Of a stretch of DNA of 64,000 nt, positions 18,047 to 28,492 are shown piece by piece; positions within the stretch are counted from its first letter, which is position 1; every line of letters starts with the position of its first letter. The notes beneath the pieces are model-generated. The model was not told the origin of the DNA, did no database searches, and saw nothing but the letters and a program-made list of their open reading frames with translations. Made by a program: the position numbers and the translations under genes. Origin of the DNA: Streptomyces sp. NBC_01314. GTDB lineage: Bacteria > Actinomycetota > Actinomycetes > Streptomycetales > Streptomycetaceae. The stretch covers positions 9,052,001 through 9,116,000 of the forward strand of contig NZ_CP108394.1 of the NCBI RefSeq assembly GCF_041435215.1. The letters are read 5' to 3'.

Positions 18047-18493
18047 ATGAGCGACGAGTCGACCCTGCCCGGCCTGCCCGAGGGCTACGAGATGTCCGAC
18101 GACCCCGACCGCATCGACGTCGGACGGGTCCACCACTGGCTGTCCACCGACGCGTACTGGGCCCTCGATCGCTCCCGCGAGAAGCACGAGAGTGCGATCC
18201 GCGGATCCCTCAACTTCGGGGTGTACGAGGCGGGTTCGGGGGAGCAGGTGGCGTACGCGCGGGTGGTGACCGACCGGGCCACGTTCGCGTGGCTCTGCGA
18301 TGTGTACGTCGACCCGTCGGCGCGCGGAAAGGGGCTGGGCACCGCCCTGGTCGCGGCAGTGCGCGAGCACCTGCGGACGTACGGGCTGCGGCGCGTCCTG
18401 CTCGCCACGCACGACGCGCACGGCGTCTACGCGAAGCTCGGGTTCGAGCCGCTCGCCAAGCCGGACCAGTGGATGGCGCTCGTGTTCGAATGA
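18047..18493 (+). CDS. GNAT-family N-acetyltransferase
   Basis: 148 residues. Transfers an acyl group from acetyl-CoA to an amine; acceptor unknown. The acetyl-CoA pyrophosphate loop is seen as DPSARGKGLGTALVAAV (about 85-105), with the preceding strand WLCDVYV and the C-terminal VYAKLGFEPL typical of the fold. It starts 17 bases after the MocR stop and is probably cotranscribed with it, so MocR, transporter and acetyltransferase may serve one amino-compound pathway (inference). Confidence 0.85.
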   Translation: MSDESTLPGLPEGYEMSDDPDRIDVGRVHHWLSTDAYWALDRSREKHESAIRGSLNFGVYEAGSGEQVAYARVVTDRATFAWLCDVYVDPSARGKGLGTALVAAVREHLRTYGLRRVLLATHDAHGVYAKLGFEPLAKPDQWMALVFE

Positions 18494-18599
18494 GGGTGCC
18501 GGGTGCGGCGACGAGTACCCGCGGTGAGCGGCGGATACCCCGGGTAACTCCTGAGTGACGCCTCTTGACCTGCGCAGTCCACCGTTCCACCATCGCGGC

Positions 18600-19175
18600 A
18601 TGCCATTTCGGGTCACGTTCGTCGCCGCCGCGCGCTGCTCCTCGCTGCTCGCGGAGCGTTTCGAGGACGACCGGCCGCTGGACCAGGCCGGCTGGGACGA
18701 AGTGCAGCGCGTCGCCCATGAGCTGGTGCCGCTGGCGGCGGCCGAGCTGCGCTACTGCTCACCCACACCCCGCAGCCGGGCCACCGGTGACGCCCTCGGC
18801 TACGCGCCGCTGGGCCAGCCCGCGCTTCGGGACTGCGACATGGGCCGCTGGCGCGGCTTCACGCTCGGCGAGGCCATGGCCCGGGAGCCCTCGGCCGTGG
18901 ACGCCTGGCTCGCCGACCCGCGCTCCAATCCGCACGGCGGCGAGTCGCTGATCGCCTTCATCTCCCGCATAGGCGACTGGCTCGAAACCCGACCCGTGGG
19001 CGAGGGCGGCCGTATCGTCGCCGTGGCCGAGCCGTCCGTGCTGCGCGCCGCCCTCGTCTACGCGCTCAAGGCCCCGCCGTCGTCGTACTGGAACATGGAC
19101 ATCCGCCCCTTGTCGACGGTCACGGTCGCGGGCCACGCGGGCCGCTGGAACCTGCGGCTGGGGACCGCGCAGTAG
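18600..19175 (+). CDS. Histidine-phosphatase-fold protein lacking catalytic histidines
   Basis: 191 residues. The overall pattern follows the phosphoglycerate mutase/CobC-like superfamily: an opening strand, YCSPTPRSRATGDAL (the usual SxLxRAxxTA region), CDMGRWRGFTLGEA (usual D-x-G-x-WEG) and PHGGESLIAFISRIGDWLE. But the signature RHG is replaced by AAR in FVAAARCSSLLAER, and the second catalytic His region reads VAVAEPSVLRAAL in place of a VSHGxVIR. It is therefore predicted not to be an ordinary phosphatase. Monocistronic; partner unknown. Confidence 0.75.
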   Translation: MPFRVTFVAAARCSSLLAERFEDDRPLDQAGWDEVQRVAHELVPLAAAELRYCSPTPRSRATGDALGYAPLGQPALRDCDMGRWRGFTLGEAMAREPSAVDAWLADPRSNPHGGESLIAFISRIGDWLETRPVGEGGRIVAVAEPSVLRAALVYALKAPPSSYWNMDIRPLSTVTVAGHAGRWNLRLGTAQ

Positions 19176-19220
19176 GTCGGCCCAAGCTCTCGACGCCTGC
19201 GTTCGCCTGCGTTCGTGTGT

Positions 19221-19283
19221 GTGACCGGCGTGACCGGCGTGACCGGCGTGACCGGCGTGACCGGCGTGACCGGCGTGACCGGC
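19221..19283 (+). repeat. Tandem repeat GTGACCGGC x7
   Basis: Seven perfect copies of a 9-base unit, followed by a degenerate eighth. No start codon or ribosome site in frame supports translation as a peptide repeat. Confidence 0.95.
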
Positions 19284-19526
19284 GCGATCGGAGGGGTGCG
19301 GGGACGCTTCGCCAGGTGAAAGTTCAGGTTCCCGGTGGAGGAGACCGCCGGCGCCCGACTGGCTGAAAACGGACGTCCCCGTGACCTCCCCTTCCGCCCG
19401 CTCGCGGGACCCCGCACGGACCGCTGGACCCGCCACCCTCCGGGGAGGTGCGCCGGTGCATCGGGAACTGGCAGGAAAGCATCCACCCGTCCTTCACTTC
19501 CGACACTTTCGGTGCTGTGCGACCCG

Positions 19527-19556
19527 TTGACGCTGTCTCGGTCACCTCCCTATGTT
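19527..19556 (+). promoter_or_regulatory. Promoter of arabinofuranosidase gene
   Basis: TTGACG (19527-19532), 18-base spacer, TATGTT (19551-19556), the best housekeeping-type promoter in the window. The GTTCGA/TCGAAC inverted repeat just downstream would overlap the transcription start, as expected for a repressor of a sugar-induced gene. Confidence 0.65.
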
Positions 19557-19627
19557 GCCGTTCGATGTGCTGATCATTGTCTGATATTTCGAACTACGCC
19601 AGACCTCACCCGAGCCGCGGAGTATCC

Positions 19628-22111
19628 ATGTCACGCAGCACCCGCACCCGTTGGAGACTCGGCCTCACCGCCACCGCCTTCCTGGTGGCGACCGCCTCCG
19701 TCCCGGCCCCCGCGCACGCCGAGGACGTCACCGACTATGCGATCACCGTCGACCCGTCCGCCGACGGCGCGAAGATCGACGACACGATGTACGGCGTCTT
19801 CTTCGAGGACATCAACCGGGCCGCCGACGGCGGTCTGTACGCCGAACTCGTGCAGAACCGGTCCTTCGAGTACTCGACCGCCGACAACCGTGCCTACACC
19901 CCTCTCACCTCCTGGTCCGTCGACGGCACCGCGCAGGTGGTGAACGACACCGGCCGCCTCAACGAGCGCAACCGCAACTACCTCTCCTTGGGCGCCGGTG
20001 CCTCCGTCACCAACGCCGGCTACAACACGGGGGTCCGCGTCGAAGAGGGCAAGAGGTACAACTTCTCGGTGTGGGCGCGCGCCGAGAGCCGTACGACGCT
20101 GACCGTCACCCTCCAGGACGCCGACGGCACGCTGGCCGAGGCCCACCAGGTCGCGGTCAACGGCGGCTGGGCCAAGTACAAGGCCCGTTTCAAGGCGACG
20201 CGGACCAGCTCCGACGGCCGTCTGACCGTCTCCTCCGCCGGCGCCGCCGCCCTCGACGAGGTCTCCCTCTTCCCGCGCGACACCTACAAGGGCCACAAGA
20301 ACGGTCTGCGTGAGGACCTCGCGGAGAAGATCGCCGCGCTGAAGCCGGGCTTCGTCCGCTTCCCCGGCGGCTGCCTCGTCAACACCGGCTCCATGCAGGA
20401 CTACAGCGCGGCCTCGAACTGGGAGCGCAAGCGCTCGTACCAGTGGAAGGACACCATCGGCCCGGTCGAGACGCGCGCCACGAACTCCAACTTCTGGGGC
20501 TACAACCAGAGTTACGGCCTCGGCTACTACGAGTACTTCCAGTTCTCCGAGGACATCGGCGCGATGCCGCTGCCCGTGGTGCCCGCCCTCGTCACCGGCT
20601 GCGGCCAGAACAGGGCCACCGACGACGAGGCCCTGCTCCAGCGGCACATCCAGGACACTCTCGACCTCATCGAGTTCGCCAACGGGCCCGTGACCAGCGA
20701 ATGGGGCAAGAAGCGGGCGCAGATGGGCCACCCGGAGCCCTTCCACCTCACCCATCTCGGCGTCGGCAACGAGGAGAACCTGCCGAACGAGTTCTTCGCC
20801 CGCTTCCAGAAGTTCCGGGCCGCCATCGAGGCGAAGTACCCCGACATCACGGTGGTCTCGAACTCCGGCCCCGACGACACGGGCACCACCTTCGACACCG
20901 CGTGGAAGCTGAACCGCGAGGCGAACGTCGACCTGGTCGACGAGCACTACTACAACAGCCCGCAGTGGTTCCTCCAGAACAACGACCGCTACGACTCCTA
21001 CGACCGAAGCGGCCCGAAGGTCTTCCTCGGCGAGTACGCCTCCCAGGGCAACGCCTTCAAGAACGCCCTCTCCGAAGCCGCTTTCATGACCGGCCTGGAG
21101 CGCAACGCCGACATCGTGAAGCTCGCCTCCTACGCGCCGCTCCTCGCCAACGAGGACTACGTGCAGTGGAGCCCCGACATGATCTGGTTCAACAACCAGG
21201 CGTCGTGGAACTCCGCCAACTACGAGACCCAGAAGCTCTTCATGAACAACGTCGGGGACCGCGTCGTGCCGTCGACGGCCACCGGCACGCCGGCCCTCTC
21301 CGGCCCGATCACCGGAGCCGTCGGTCTCTCCACCTGGGCGACGACGGCGGCGTACGACGACGTGAAGGTGACCTCGGCGGACGGCGCGAGCCTGCTCACC
21401 GACGACTTCGGCGGTGACGCCTCGAAGTGGACCCACACCGGCAGGGGCAGCTGGAGCATCCAGGACGGACAGTACGTGCAGACCGACGTGGCCGCCGAGA
21501 ACACCATGGTCTCGGCCGGTGACACCGCCTGGCACGACTACGACCTGAAGGTGAAGGCCACCAAGAAGTCCGGCAAGGAGGGCTTCCTCGTCGCCTTCGG
21601 TGTCAAGGACACGGGCAACTACTACTGGTGGAACCTCGGCGGCTGGAACAACACCACCAGCGCGGTCGAGCAGGCCGTGGACGGCGGCAAGTCCTCGCTG
21701 ATCTCCAAGCCGGGCACGATCGAGACGGGCCGCACGTACGACGTCGAGGTCAAGGTGCGGGGGCGGCAGGTGACCCTGCTCCTCGACGGCAAGGAGTGGG
21801 GCAGCTTCACCGACGACAAGCCGGCGGAGCCGTTCCGGCAGGTGGTGACGCGTGACGCCGAGACGGGTGAGCTCATCGTCAAGGTCGTCAACGCGCAGGC
21901 CTCGGCGGCGCGTACGGCGATCGACCTCGGGGATGCGAAGGTGCGCTCCAAGGCCCGGGTGACCACGCTTTCGGCTGCGCCGGACGCGGTGAACACGGAG
22001 ACGGCCACGCCTGTTGCGCCGGTGACGTCCACGTTCAGCGGGGTGGCCGGGGAGTTCAGCTACACGTTTCCGGCCAACTCTGTGACGTTCCTGCGGATCA
22101 GAGAGCGGTGA
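19628..22111 (+). CDS. Secreted alpha-L-arabinofuranosidase (GH51-type) with extra concanavalin-like module
   Basis: 827 residues from ATG 19628. A Sec signal peptide ends near APAHA-E. Then a substrate-binding N-terminal part (YGVFFEDINRAADGGLYAELV), a CBM4/9-like stretch (about 85-205), the catalytic barrel with acid/base Glu in LGVGNEENLP and nucleophile Glu in VFLGEYASQG, and an interrupted C-terminal beta domain. The interruption (about 560-730; TDDFGGDASKWTHTG, YWWNLGGWNNTTSAVEQ) looks like a laminin-G/DUF1080-type module. It would release terminal arabinofuranose from arabinan or arabinoxylan outside the cell. Monocistronic with its own promoter. Confidence 0.9.
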   Translation: MSRSTRTRWRLGLTATAFLVATASVPAPAHAEDVTDYAITVDPSADGAKIDDTMYGVFFEDINRAADGGLYAELVQNRSFEYSTADNRAYTPLTSWSVDGTAQVVNDTGRLNERNRNYLSLGAGASVTNAGYNTGVRVEEGKRYNFSVWARAESRTTLTVTLQDADGTLAEAHQVAVNGGWAKYKARFKATRTSSDGRLTVSSAGAAALDEVSLFPRDTYKGHKNGLREDLAEKIAALKPGFVRFPGGCLVNTGSMQDYSAASNWERKRSYQWKDTIGPVETRATNSNFWGYNQSYGLGYYEYFQFSEDIGAMPLPVVPALVTGCGQNRATDDEALLQRHIQDTLDLIEFANGPVTSEWGKKRAQMGHPEPFHLTHLGVGNEENLPNEFFARFQKFRAAIEAKYPDITVVSNSGPDDTGTTFDTAWKLNREANVDLVDEHYYNSPQWFLQNNDRYDSYDRSGPKVFLGEYASQGNAFKNALSEAAFMTGLERNADIVKLASYAPLLANEDYVQWSPDMIWFNNQASWNSANYETQKLFMNNVGDRVVPSTATGTPALSGPITGAVGLSTWATTAAYDDVKVTSADGASLLTDDFGGDASKWTHTGRGSWSIQDGQYVQTDVAAENTMVSAGDTAWHDYDLKVKATKKSGKEGFLVAFGVKDTGNYYWWNLGGWNNTTSAVEQAVDGGKSSLISKPGTIETGRTYDVEVKVRGRQVTLLLDGKEWGSFTDDKPAEPFRQVVTRDAETGELIVKVVNAQASAARTAIDLGDAKVRSKARVTTLSAAPDAVNTETATPVAPVTSTFSGVAGEFSYTFPANSVTFLRIRER

Positions 22112-22148
22112 TGTTCGGGGCGGCCCGGGGTCGGTGAGCCAGGTCGGA

Positions 22149-22174
22149 CCGGCGGCCCCGTCAGGGGCCGCCGG
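22149..22174. terminator. Bidirectional terminator
   Basis: Perfect 11-bp stem CCGGCGGCCCC / GGGGCCGCCGG with loop GTCA, placed between the convergent ends of the arabinofuranosidase gene (22111) and the LysR-like gene (22176). Confidence 0.75.
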
Positions 22175-22175
22175 C

Positions 22176-22928
22176 TCAGGAGCGGCGGCGGGGCTTTCCG
22201 GCCTTGCCGCCGCTCTTCGGGTTCTTGCCGCTGCGGGGGTTTCGGGCGGTCGGCTTGCCCGTCGTGGGCCGGCGCGGGTGCTTGGCCTTCGGGGGCTGCT
22301 TCTCCTCCGGGGCCTTGGCACGGCCGCGTGAGCTGTTGACCGTGCGGCCCCGGACGATGCCGATGAGGTCCTCGACCAGGTCGGTGGTCGCGTCCTGCGG
22401 CCAGCACAGGGCGATGCGGGACTCGGGGGCGTCCGTGACCGGGCGGTAGGTGAGGTCCTTGCGGTGATGGAGCCGGGCGAGCGACTGCGGGACGACGAGC
22501 AGCCCGATCCCGGCCGCCACCAGTTCGATCGCGTCCACCGTGGTGGCGGGACGCTCGAACGCCGGCTCTCCCGGCGGACGCTCCCAGTCGAGGGTGTCGT
22601 CGAGCGGATGCAGCACGACCTCGTCCGCCAGGTCCTCGGCGCTCACCTCGTCGACCGCCGCGACGACGTGGTCCTTGGGGACCACGACCACCGTGGTCTC
22701 GGTGTAGAGGGGGATCGCGCTGAGGTCGGTGTCGTCCACCGGCAGCCGTACGAAACCGGCGTCGGCACCGCCGCCCCGCAGCACGCCGAACGCCTCGGTG
22801 GCGGACACCTGGAGGAGGGTCAGGGGGACGTCGGGCAACCGCTCGTTCCAGATCCGCACCCACTTGGTGGGCGTCACTCCCGGGACGTACGCGAGCCGGA
22901 ACGAAGGGGATGCTTCCGAACCTGTCAC
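22176..22928 (-). CDS. LysR substrate-binding domain protein without HTH, with basic tail
   Basis: 250 residues. Residues about 8-195 follow a type 2 periplasmic-binding fold as in LysR effector domains (FRLAYVPGVTPTKWVRIW, GGGADAGFVRLPVDD, VVVVPKDHVVAAVDEV, GIGLLVVPQSLA). There is no N-terminal helix-turn-helix and no signal peptide. The last 50 or so residues are rich in Lys, Arg, Pro (for example PRRPTTGKPTARNPRSGKNP) and could bind nucleic acid. Starts at GTG 22928. Divergent from the DUF5997 gene, a pairing that suggests a shared role. Not a standard regulator; function unknown. Confidence 0.8.
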   Translation of the reverse strand: MTGSEASPSFRLAYVPGVTPTKWVRIWNERLPDVPLTLLQVSATEAFGVLRGGGADAGFVRLPVDDTDLSAIPLYTETTVVVVPKDHVVAAVDEVSAEDLADEVVLHPLDDTLDWERPPGEPAFERPATTVDAIELVAAGIGLLVVPQSLARLHHRKDLTYRPVTDAPESRIALCWPQDATTDLVEDLIGIVRGRTVNSSRGRAKAPEEKQPPKAKHPRRPTTGKPTARNPRSGKNPKSGGKAGKPRRRS

Positions 22929-23129
22929 ATGACCAGGCTAACGGGCGGGGACACGGGCTCGGTCATCGCGGGCGGCCAGATCCCCGGTCGTCGGCCACGG
23001 TACGGCGACGGCCTGGTGCCGGCGACGGCCGGTGGACGGTCATGGGTACGGCGTCTGCCACGGGTGCGGCGACGGCCCGGTCGGCGGTCGTGGTCGGCGG
23101 TCGGGCACATGGTCGATACCCTTGACCTC

Positions 23130-23534
23130 ATGACGTCGCACCAGACCACCCAGACCATGAAGCCCGCCACCGCGGCGAAGAAGCTGGGTGTGTACCTCCA
23201 GGCCACCCCCGCCGAGTTCCAGGAGGGCGTCGTCACGCGCGCCGAGCTGACCGCGCTCCAGACGGACCCGCCCGCCTGGCTGGAGGAACTGCGCCGCAAC
23301 GGCCCGCACCCCCGCCCGGTGGTCGCCGAGAGGCTGGGCGTCTCCATCGCCGGGCTCGCGCGCGGCGGAGTCACCGAGGCCCTCACCACCGAGCAGATCG
23401 AGGCGCTGAGGCAGGACAGCCCCGAGTGGCTGCGGAAGGAGCGCGCCACCCAGGCCGAGGTCCGCAAGGAAGGCGCCCGCCTCAAGCAGCGCGAAGCGGA
23501 GCGGTCGGCCCAGTCGGACGACCGCCGTTCCTGA
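23130..23534 (+). CDS. DUF5997 family protein
   Basis: 134 residues. Recognised by MKPATAAKKLGVYLQATPAE, FQEGVVTRAELTALQ, PPAWLEELRRNGPHPRPVVA and the repeated-looking EQIEALRQDSPEWLRKERAT. Helical, soluble, Lys/Arg/Glu-rich C terminus. Family function unknown; it regularly accompanies the LysR-like effector-domain gene found here on the other strand. No Shine-Dalgarno is visible before ATG 23130 and a GATACC element lies about ten bases upstream, so a leaderless mRNA is possible; ATG 23109 (MVDTLDLM) is an alternative start. Confidence 0.8.
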   Translation: MTSHQTTQTMKPATAAKKLGVYLQATPAEFQEGVVTRAELTALQTDPPAWLEELRRNGPHPRPVVAERLGVSIAGLARGGVTEALTTEQIEALRQDSPEWLRKERATQAEVRKEGARLKQREAERSAQSDDRRS

Positions 23535-23620
23535 CCCGGTCCACCGAGTTCCGCCGGGACACTCGGCGGCACCTGGCCAACTGAACGCCCGCACCCGGCG
23601 AATTGAACGCCCGCCTCGGG

Positions 23621-23672
23621 CGAGCCGCCCGCCCGAGCCGCCCGCCCGAGCCGCCCGCCCGAGCCGCCCGCC
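23621..23672 (+). repeat. Tandem repeat CGAGCCGCCCGCC x4
   Basis: Four perfect 13-base units directly upstream of an in-frame ATG (23673) of the LRV-protein reading frame. A second short direct repeat, TGAACGCCCGC, lies just before it (23582 and 23604). Confidence 0.95.
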
Positions 23673-23735
23673 ATGACTGTCGTCCGGCGAAAATCCATGA
23701 GCCGCGCGGCCGGAGGGCCGGGCAGGATGCCCTGC

Positions 23736-25259
23736 GTGAACCATCTCCTGTGCGGACTCGCCGCCAACCCCGCCCTGCCGTCCGAGCTGGTCGACCGGCT
23801 GATCGCGGTGGCGGACGCCGACGTCGACCACGACCTCGCCGGCCGTGCCGACCTCAGCCGGGTTCAGGCGGTCACGCTGGCCTCGCGGGACGAGGGGAAC
23901 GGTGTGCTGCTGGCGTACACGGGCAGACTGACCGCCGCTGACGTCGATCCCACGGCACAGCCGCGCGTCGCCCTGGCCCTGCTCGACGAGGGCGTCGGCC
24001 CCCCGGAGTGGGCTCGCCTCCTCGCGGCGGATCCGGAGGTCGAGCACCGGGAGAAGCTGGCTTCCTGCCCCGGCCTGCCTCCGGAGGTGGTGGAGACACT
24101 CGCCGCGGACCCGGACGTACGGGTCGTCGCGGAACTCGCCCTGTGGGCCGCGTCGGACGTGGCCGCCCGGCTCGCGGAACATCCGCACGCCGAGGTCCGC
24201 CGGGCCGTGGCGGTCAACGAGGCGACGCCGCCGGACGTGCTGGCGGCGCTCGTCAGCGGCGAGGGGCTGCCGCCCGCGCGGCGCTGCCTGGTCTGCGACC
24301 GCGAGGAGCCGCCGTTCACGCACAGCCCGGACTGCGTGCGGCCCGACTGCGATCTGCGGCCGGGCGCCTCCTGCGACGGCTCCCACGAATCCACCGCGCA
24401 CGACATGCTGTGGGCGGCCCTGGAGAACCCGGCCACACCGGCCCAGGCGGTCGCGGGCTTCGCCGACCACCCGTCGATGCGGCTGCGGTGGGTGCTCGCC
24501 GCCCGTCCCGGTCTGCCCCCGGAGGCGTACGCGCGGCTCGCCGTGGATCCCACGCCCGGTGCCCGTGCCGACCTCGCCGAGAACCCCGCGATCGACGACA
24601 CCCTGATCCGCGCGCTGGCCGACGACGCCTCCCCCGACGTTCGGCGCGGGCTCGCGCACAACCCGCGGGTGCCGCTCGACGCGCTCACCCGCCTGGCCGC
24701 CACCACCAGGATCGGCGGCACCCTCCTGCCGCGGATCGCCTCCGCCACGGCCGCCGAGGTCGAGGAACTGGCGCGGTCACCGCACGCGGTCGTACGGATG
24801 CTCCTGGCGCGACGGCGTGATCTGCCGGCCGCGATCCGTGACGCGCTGGCCGACGACCCCGACGCCAAGGTGGCCAAGTCCATAGCCCCGCACCCCGGCC
24901 TCTCCGAAGCGCGGTCGCGGGCCATGATCGATCGGCACGGGGTCCAGGTCATCGCCGGGGTGGCGGCCAACCCGGACGCCACCCCCGCACTGCTGGAGCA
25001 CCTGTCCCGGCACAGGCCCCCCGCGCGAAGGGCTTTCCGCGAGATCGCCCGGCACCCCCACGCGACGGCCCCGGCGCTTCTCGCCTGCCTGGCGGACGAA
25101 CGGGCGAAACCGATCGCCGCCGGTCACCCCGCACTCCCGCCCGAGGTCATCACGGACCTGCTCACCGACACCGACCCACAGGTGGCGGAAGCCGCGGCCG
25201 CCAACCCGTCGCTCCCATCCGCCCTCATGGAGAGGCTGACGAGGGGATTGCTGTCCTAG
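23736..25259 (+). CDS. Leucine-rich-repeat-variant (LRV) protein with Cys cluster
   Basis: 507 residues from GTG 23736; ATGs at 23673, 23697 and 23727 are alternatives. Most of the protein is an array of about 24-residue helical units of the LRV type, each like LAENPAIDDTLIRALADDAS or LAAHPxLPPEVxxxLxxDxD. Near residues 183-215 there is a Cys-rich insert (CLVCDREEPP, CVRPDC, CDLRPGASC) with five or more Cys and several His, able to hold zinc or an iron-sulfur cluster; an LRV protein with a 4Fe-4S cluster is known from Azotobacter. No signal peptide. Probably an interaction scaffold; partner unknown. Confidence 0.8.
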   Translation: MNHLLCGLAANPALPSELVDRLIAVADADVDHDLAGRADLSRVQAVTLASRDEGNGVLLAYTGRLTAADVDPTAQPRVALALLDEGVGPPEWARLLAADPEVEHREKLASCPGLPPEVVETLAADPDVRVVAELALWAASDVAARLAEHPHAEVRRAVAVNEATPPDVLAALVSGEGLPPARRCLVCDREEPPFTHSPDCVRPDCDLRPGASCDGSHESTAHDMLWAALENPATPAQAVAGFADHPSMRLRWVLAARPGLPPEAYARLAVDPTPGARADLAENPAIDDTLIRALADDASPDVRRGLAHNPRVPLDALTRLAATTRIGGTLLPRIASATAAEVEELARSPHAVVRMLLARRRDLPAAIRDALADDPDAKVAKSIAPHPGLSEARSRAMIDRHGVQVIAGVAANPDATPALLEHLSRHRPPARRAFREIARHPHATAPALLACLADERAKPIAAGHPALPPEVITDLLTDTDPQVAEAAAANPSLPSALMERLTRGLLS

Positions 25260-25354
25260 CGGTGCTCCGGCCGTGCTCCAGTCGGCGTCACCGGTGCCGA
25301 GCGCCCGCCGACCGGTGTGCGGCGGGCGACCCCCTCTTGTCGGATCTTCTCGGA

Positions 25355-27583
<2,229 letters not shown>

Positions 27584-27587
<4 letters not shown>

Positions 27588-28492
27588 GTGCCACGCGGAA
27601 GCACACCGCCCTCCCGAAAGCCCGCATCCTCATCGAAGCGCTGCCCTGGCTGACCCGCCACAGCGGCAAGACGGTCGTCATCAAATTCGGCGGGAACGCC
27701 ATGATCGACGAGGACCTGAAGGCCGCCTTCGCCCAGGACGTCGTCTTCCTGCGGCAGGCCGGCCTCAACGTGGTCGTCGTGCACGGCGGCGGCCCGCAGA
27801 TCAGCGCCGCCCTCGACAGACACGGCATCGTCAGCGAGTTCAAGGCCGGTCTGCGCGTCACCACCGAGGACGCCATGGACGTCGTACGCATGGTGCTCGC
27901 CGGACAGGTGCAGCGCGAGCTGGTCGGGCTGCTCAACCAGCACGGGCCGCTCGCCGTCGGACTGACCGGTGAGGACGCGCACACCATCACCGCCACCAAG
28001 CACCAGCCCGAGATCGACGGCGAACTGGTCGACATCGGGCGGGTGGGCGAGATCACCGCGATCGACACGGGCGCGATCGAGGCACTGCTCGCCGACGGCC
28101 GCATCCCGGTCGTCTCGTCGATCGCCCGTAGCCAGGACGACCACCATGTCTACAACGTCAATGCTGATACGGCGGCTGCGGCACTCGCTGCTGCTCTGGA
28201 CGCCGAGACCCTCATGGTCCTCACGGACGTCGAGGGCCTCTACGAGGACTGGCCCAACAGCGACGAGGTGATCAGCCGCCTCACCGCTTCCCAGCTGGAG
28301 AAGCTGCTGCCGGAGCTGTCCTCCGGCATGGTGCCGAAGATGCAGGGCTGCCTGCACGCCGTACGCAACGGCGTCCAGAACGCCCGCGTCATCGACGGCC
28401 GGGTCCAGCACTCGATCCTGCTGGAGATCTTCACCGACGAGGGCATCGGCACGATGGTCGTGCCAGATGCGGAAGAGGGGGACGCTGTATGA
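27584..28492 (+). CDS. argB: Acetylglutamate kinase
   Basis: 302 residues. Phosphorylates N-acetylglutamate, usually the arginine-inhibited control step. Amino-acid-kinase fold: [12 protein letters not shown] (nucleotide site), [27 protein letters not shown], and the C-terminal [14 protein letters not shown]. An N-terminal helix ([15 protein letters not shown]) like that of arginine-sensitive hexameric kinases is present, so feedback inhibition by arginine is likely. Overlaps argJ and argD by four bases each. Confidence 0.97.

Larger units (their letters stand above)
19176..19627 (+). other. Gap with tandem repeat and promoter
   Basis: About 450 bases without a credible gene. It holds a seven-unit 9-bp tandem repeat (19221-19283), a promoter-like element (19527-19556) and an inverted repeat GTTCGA / TCGAAC (about 19561-19596) just downstream of that promoter, positioned like an operator for the arabinofuranosidase gene. 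Confidence 0.55.

Noticed and set aside
19221..19283. CRISPR array
   Set aside because: Units of 9 bp are contiguous with no spacers; no cas genes in the window. The same holds for the 13-bp repeat at 23621.
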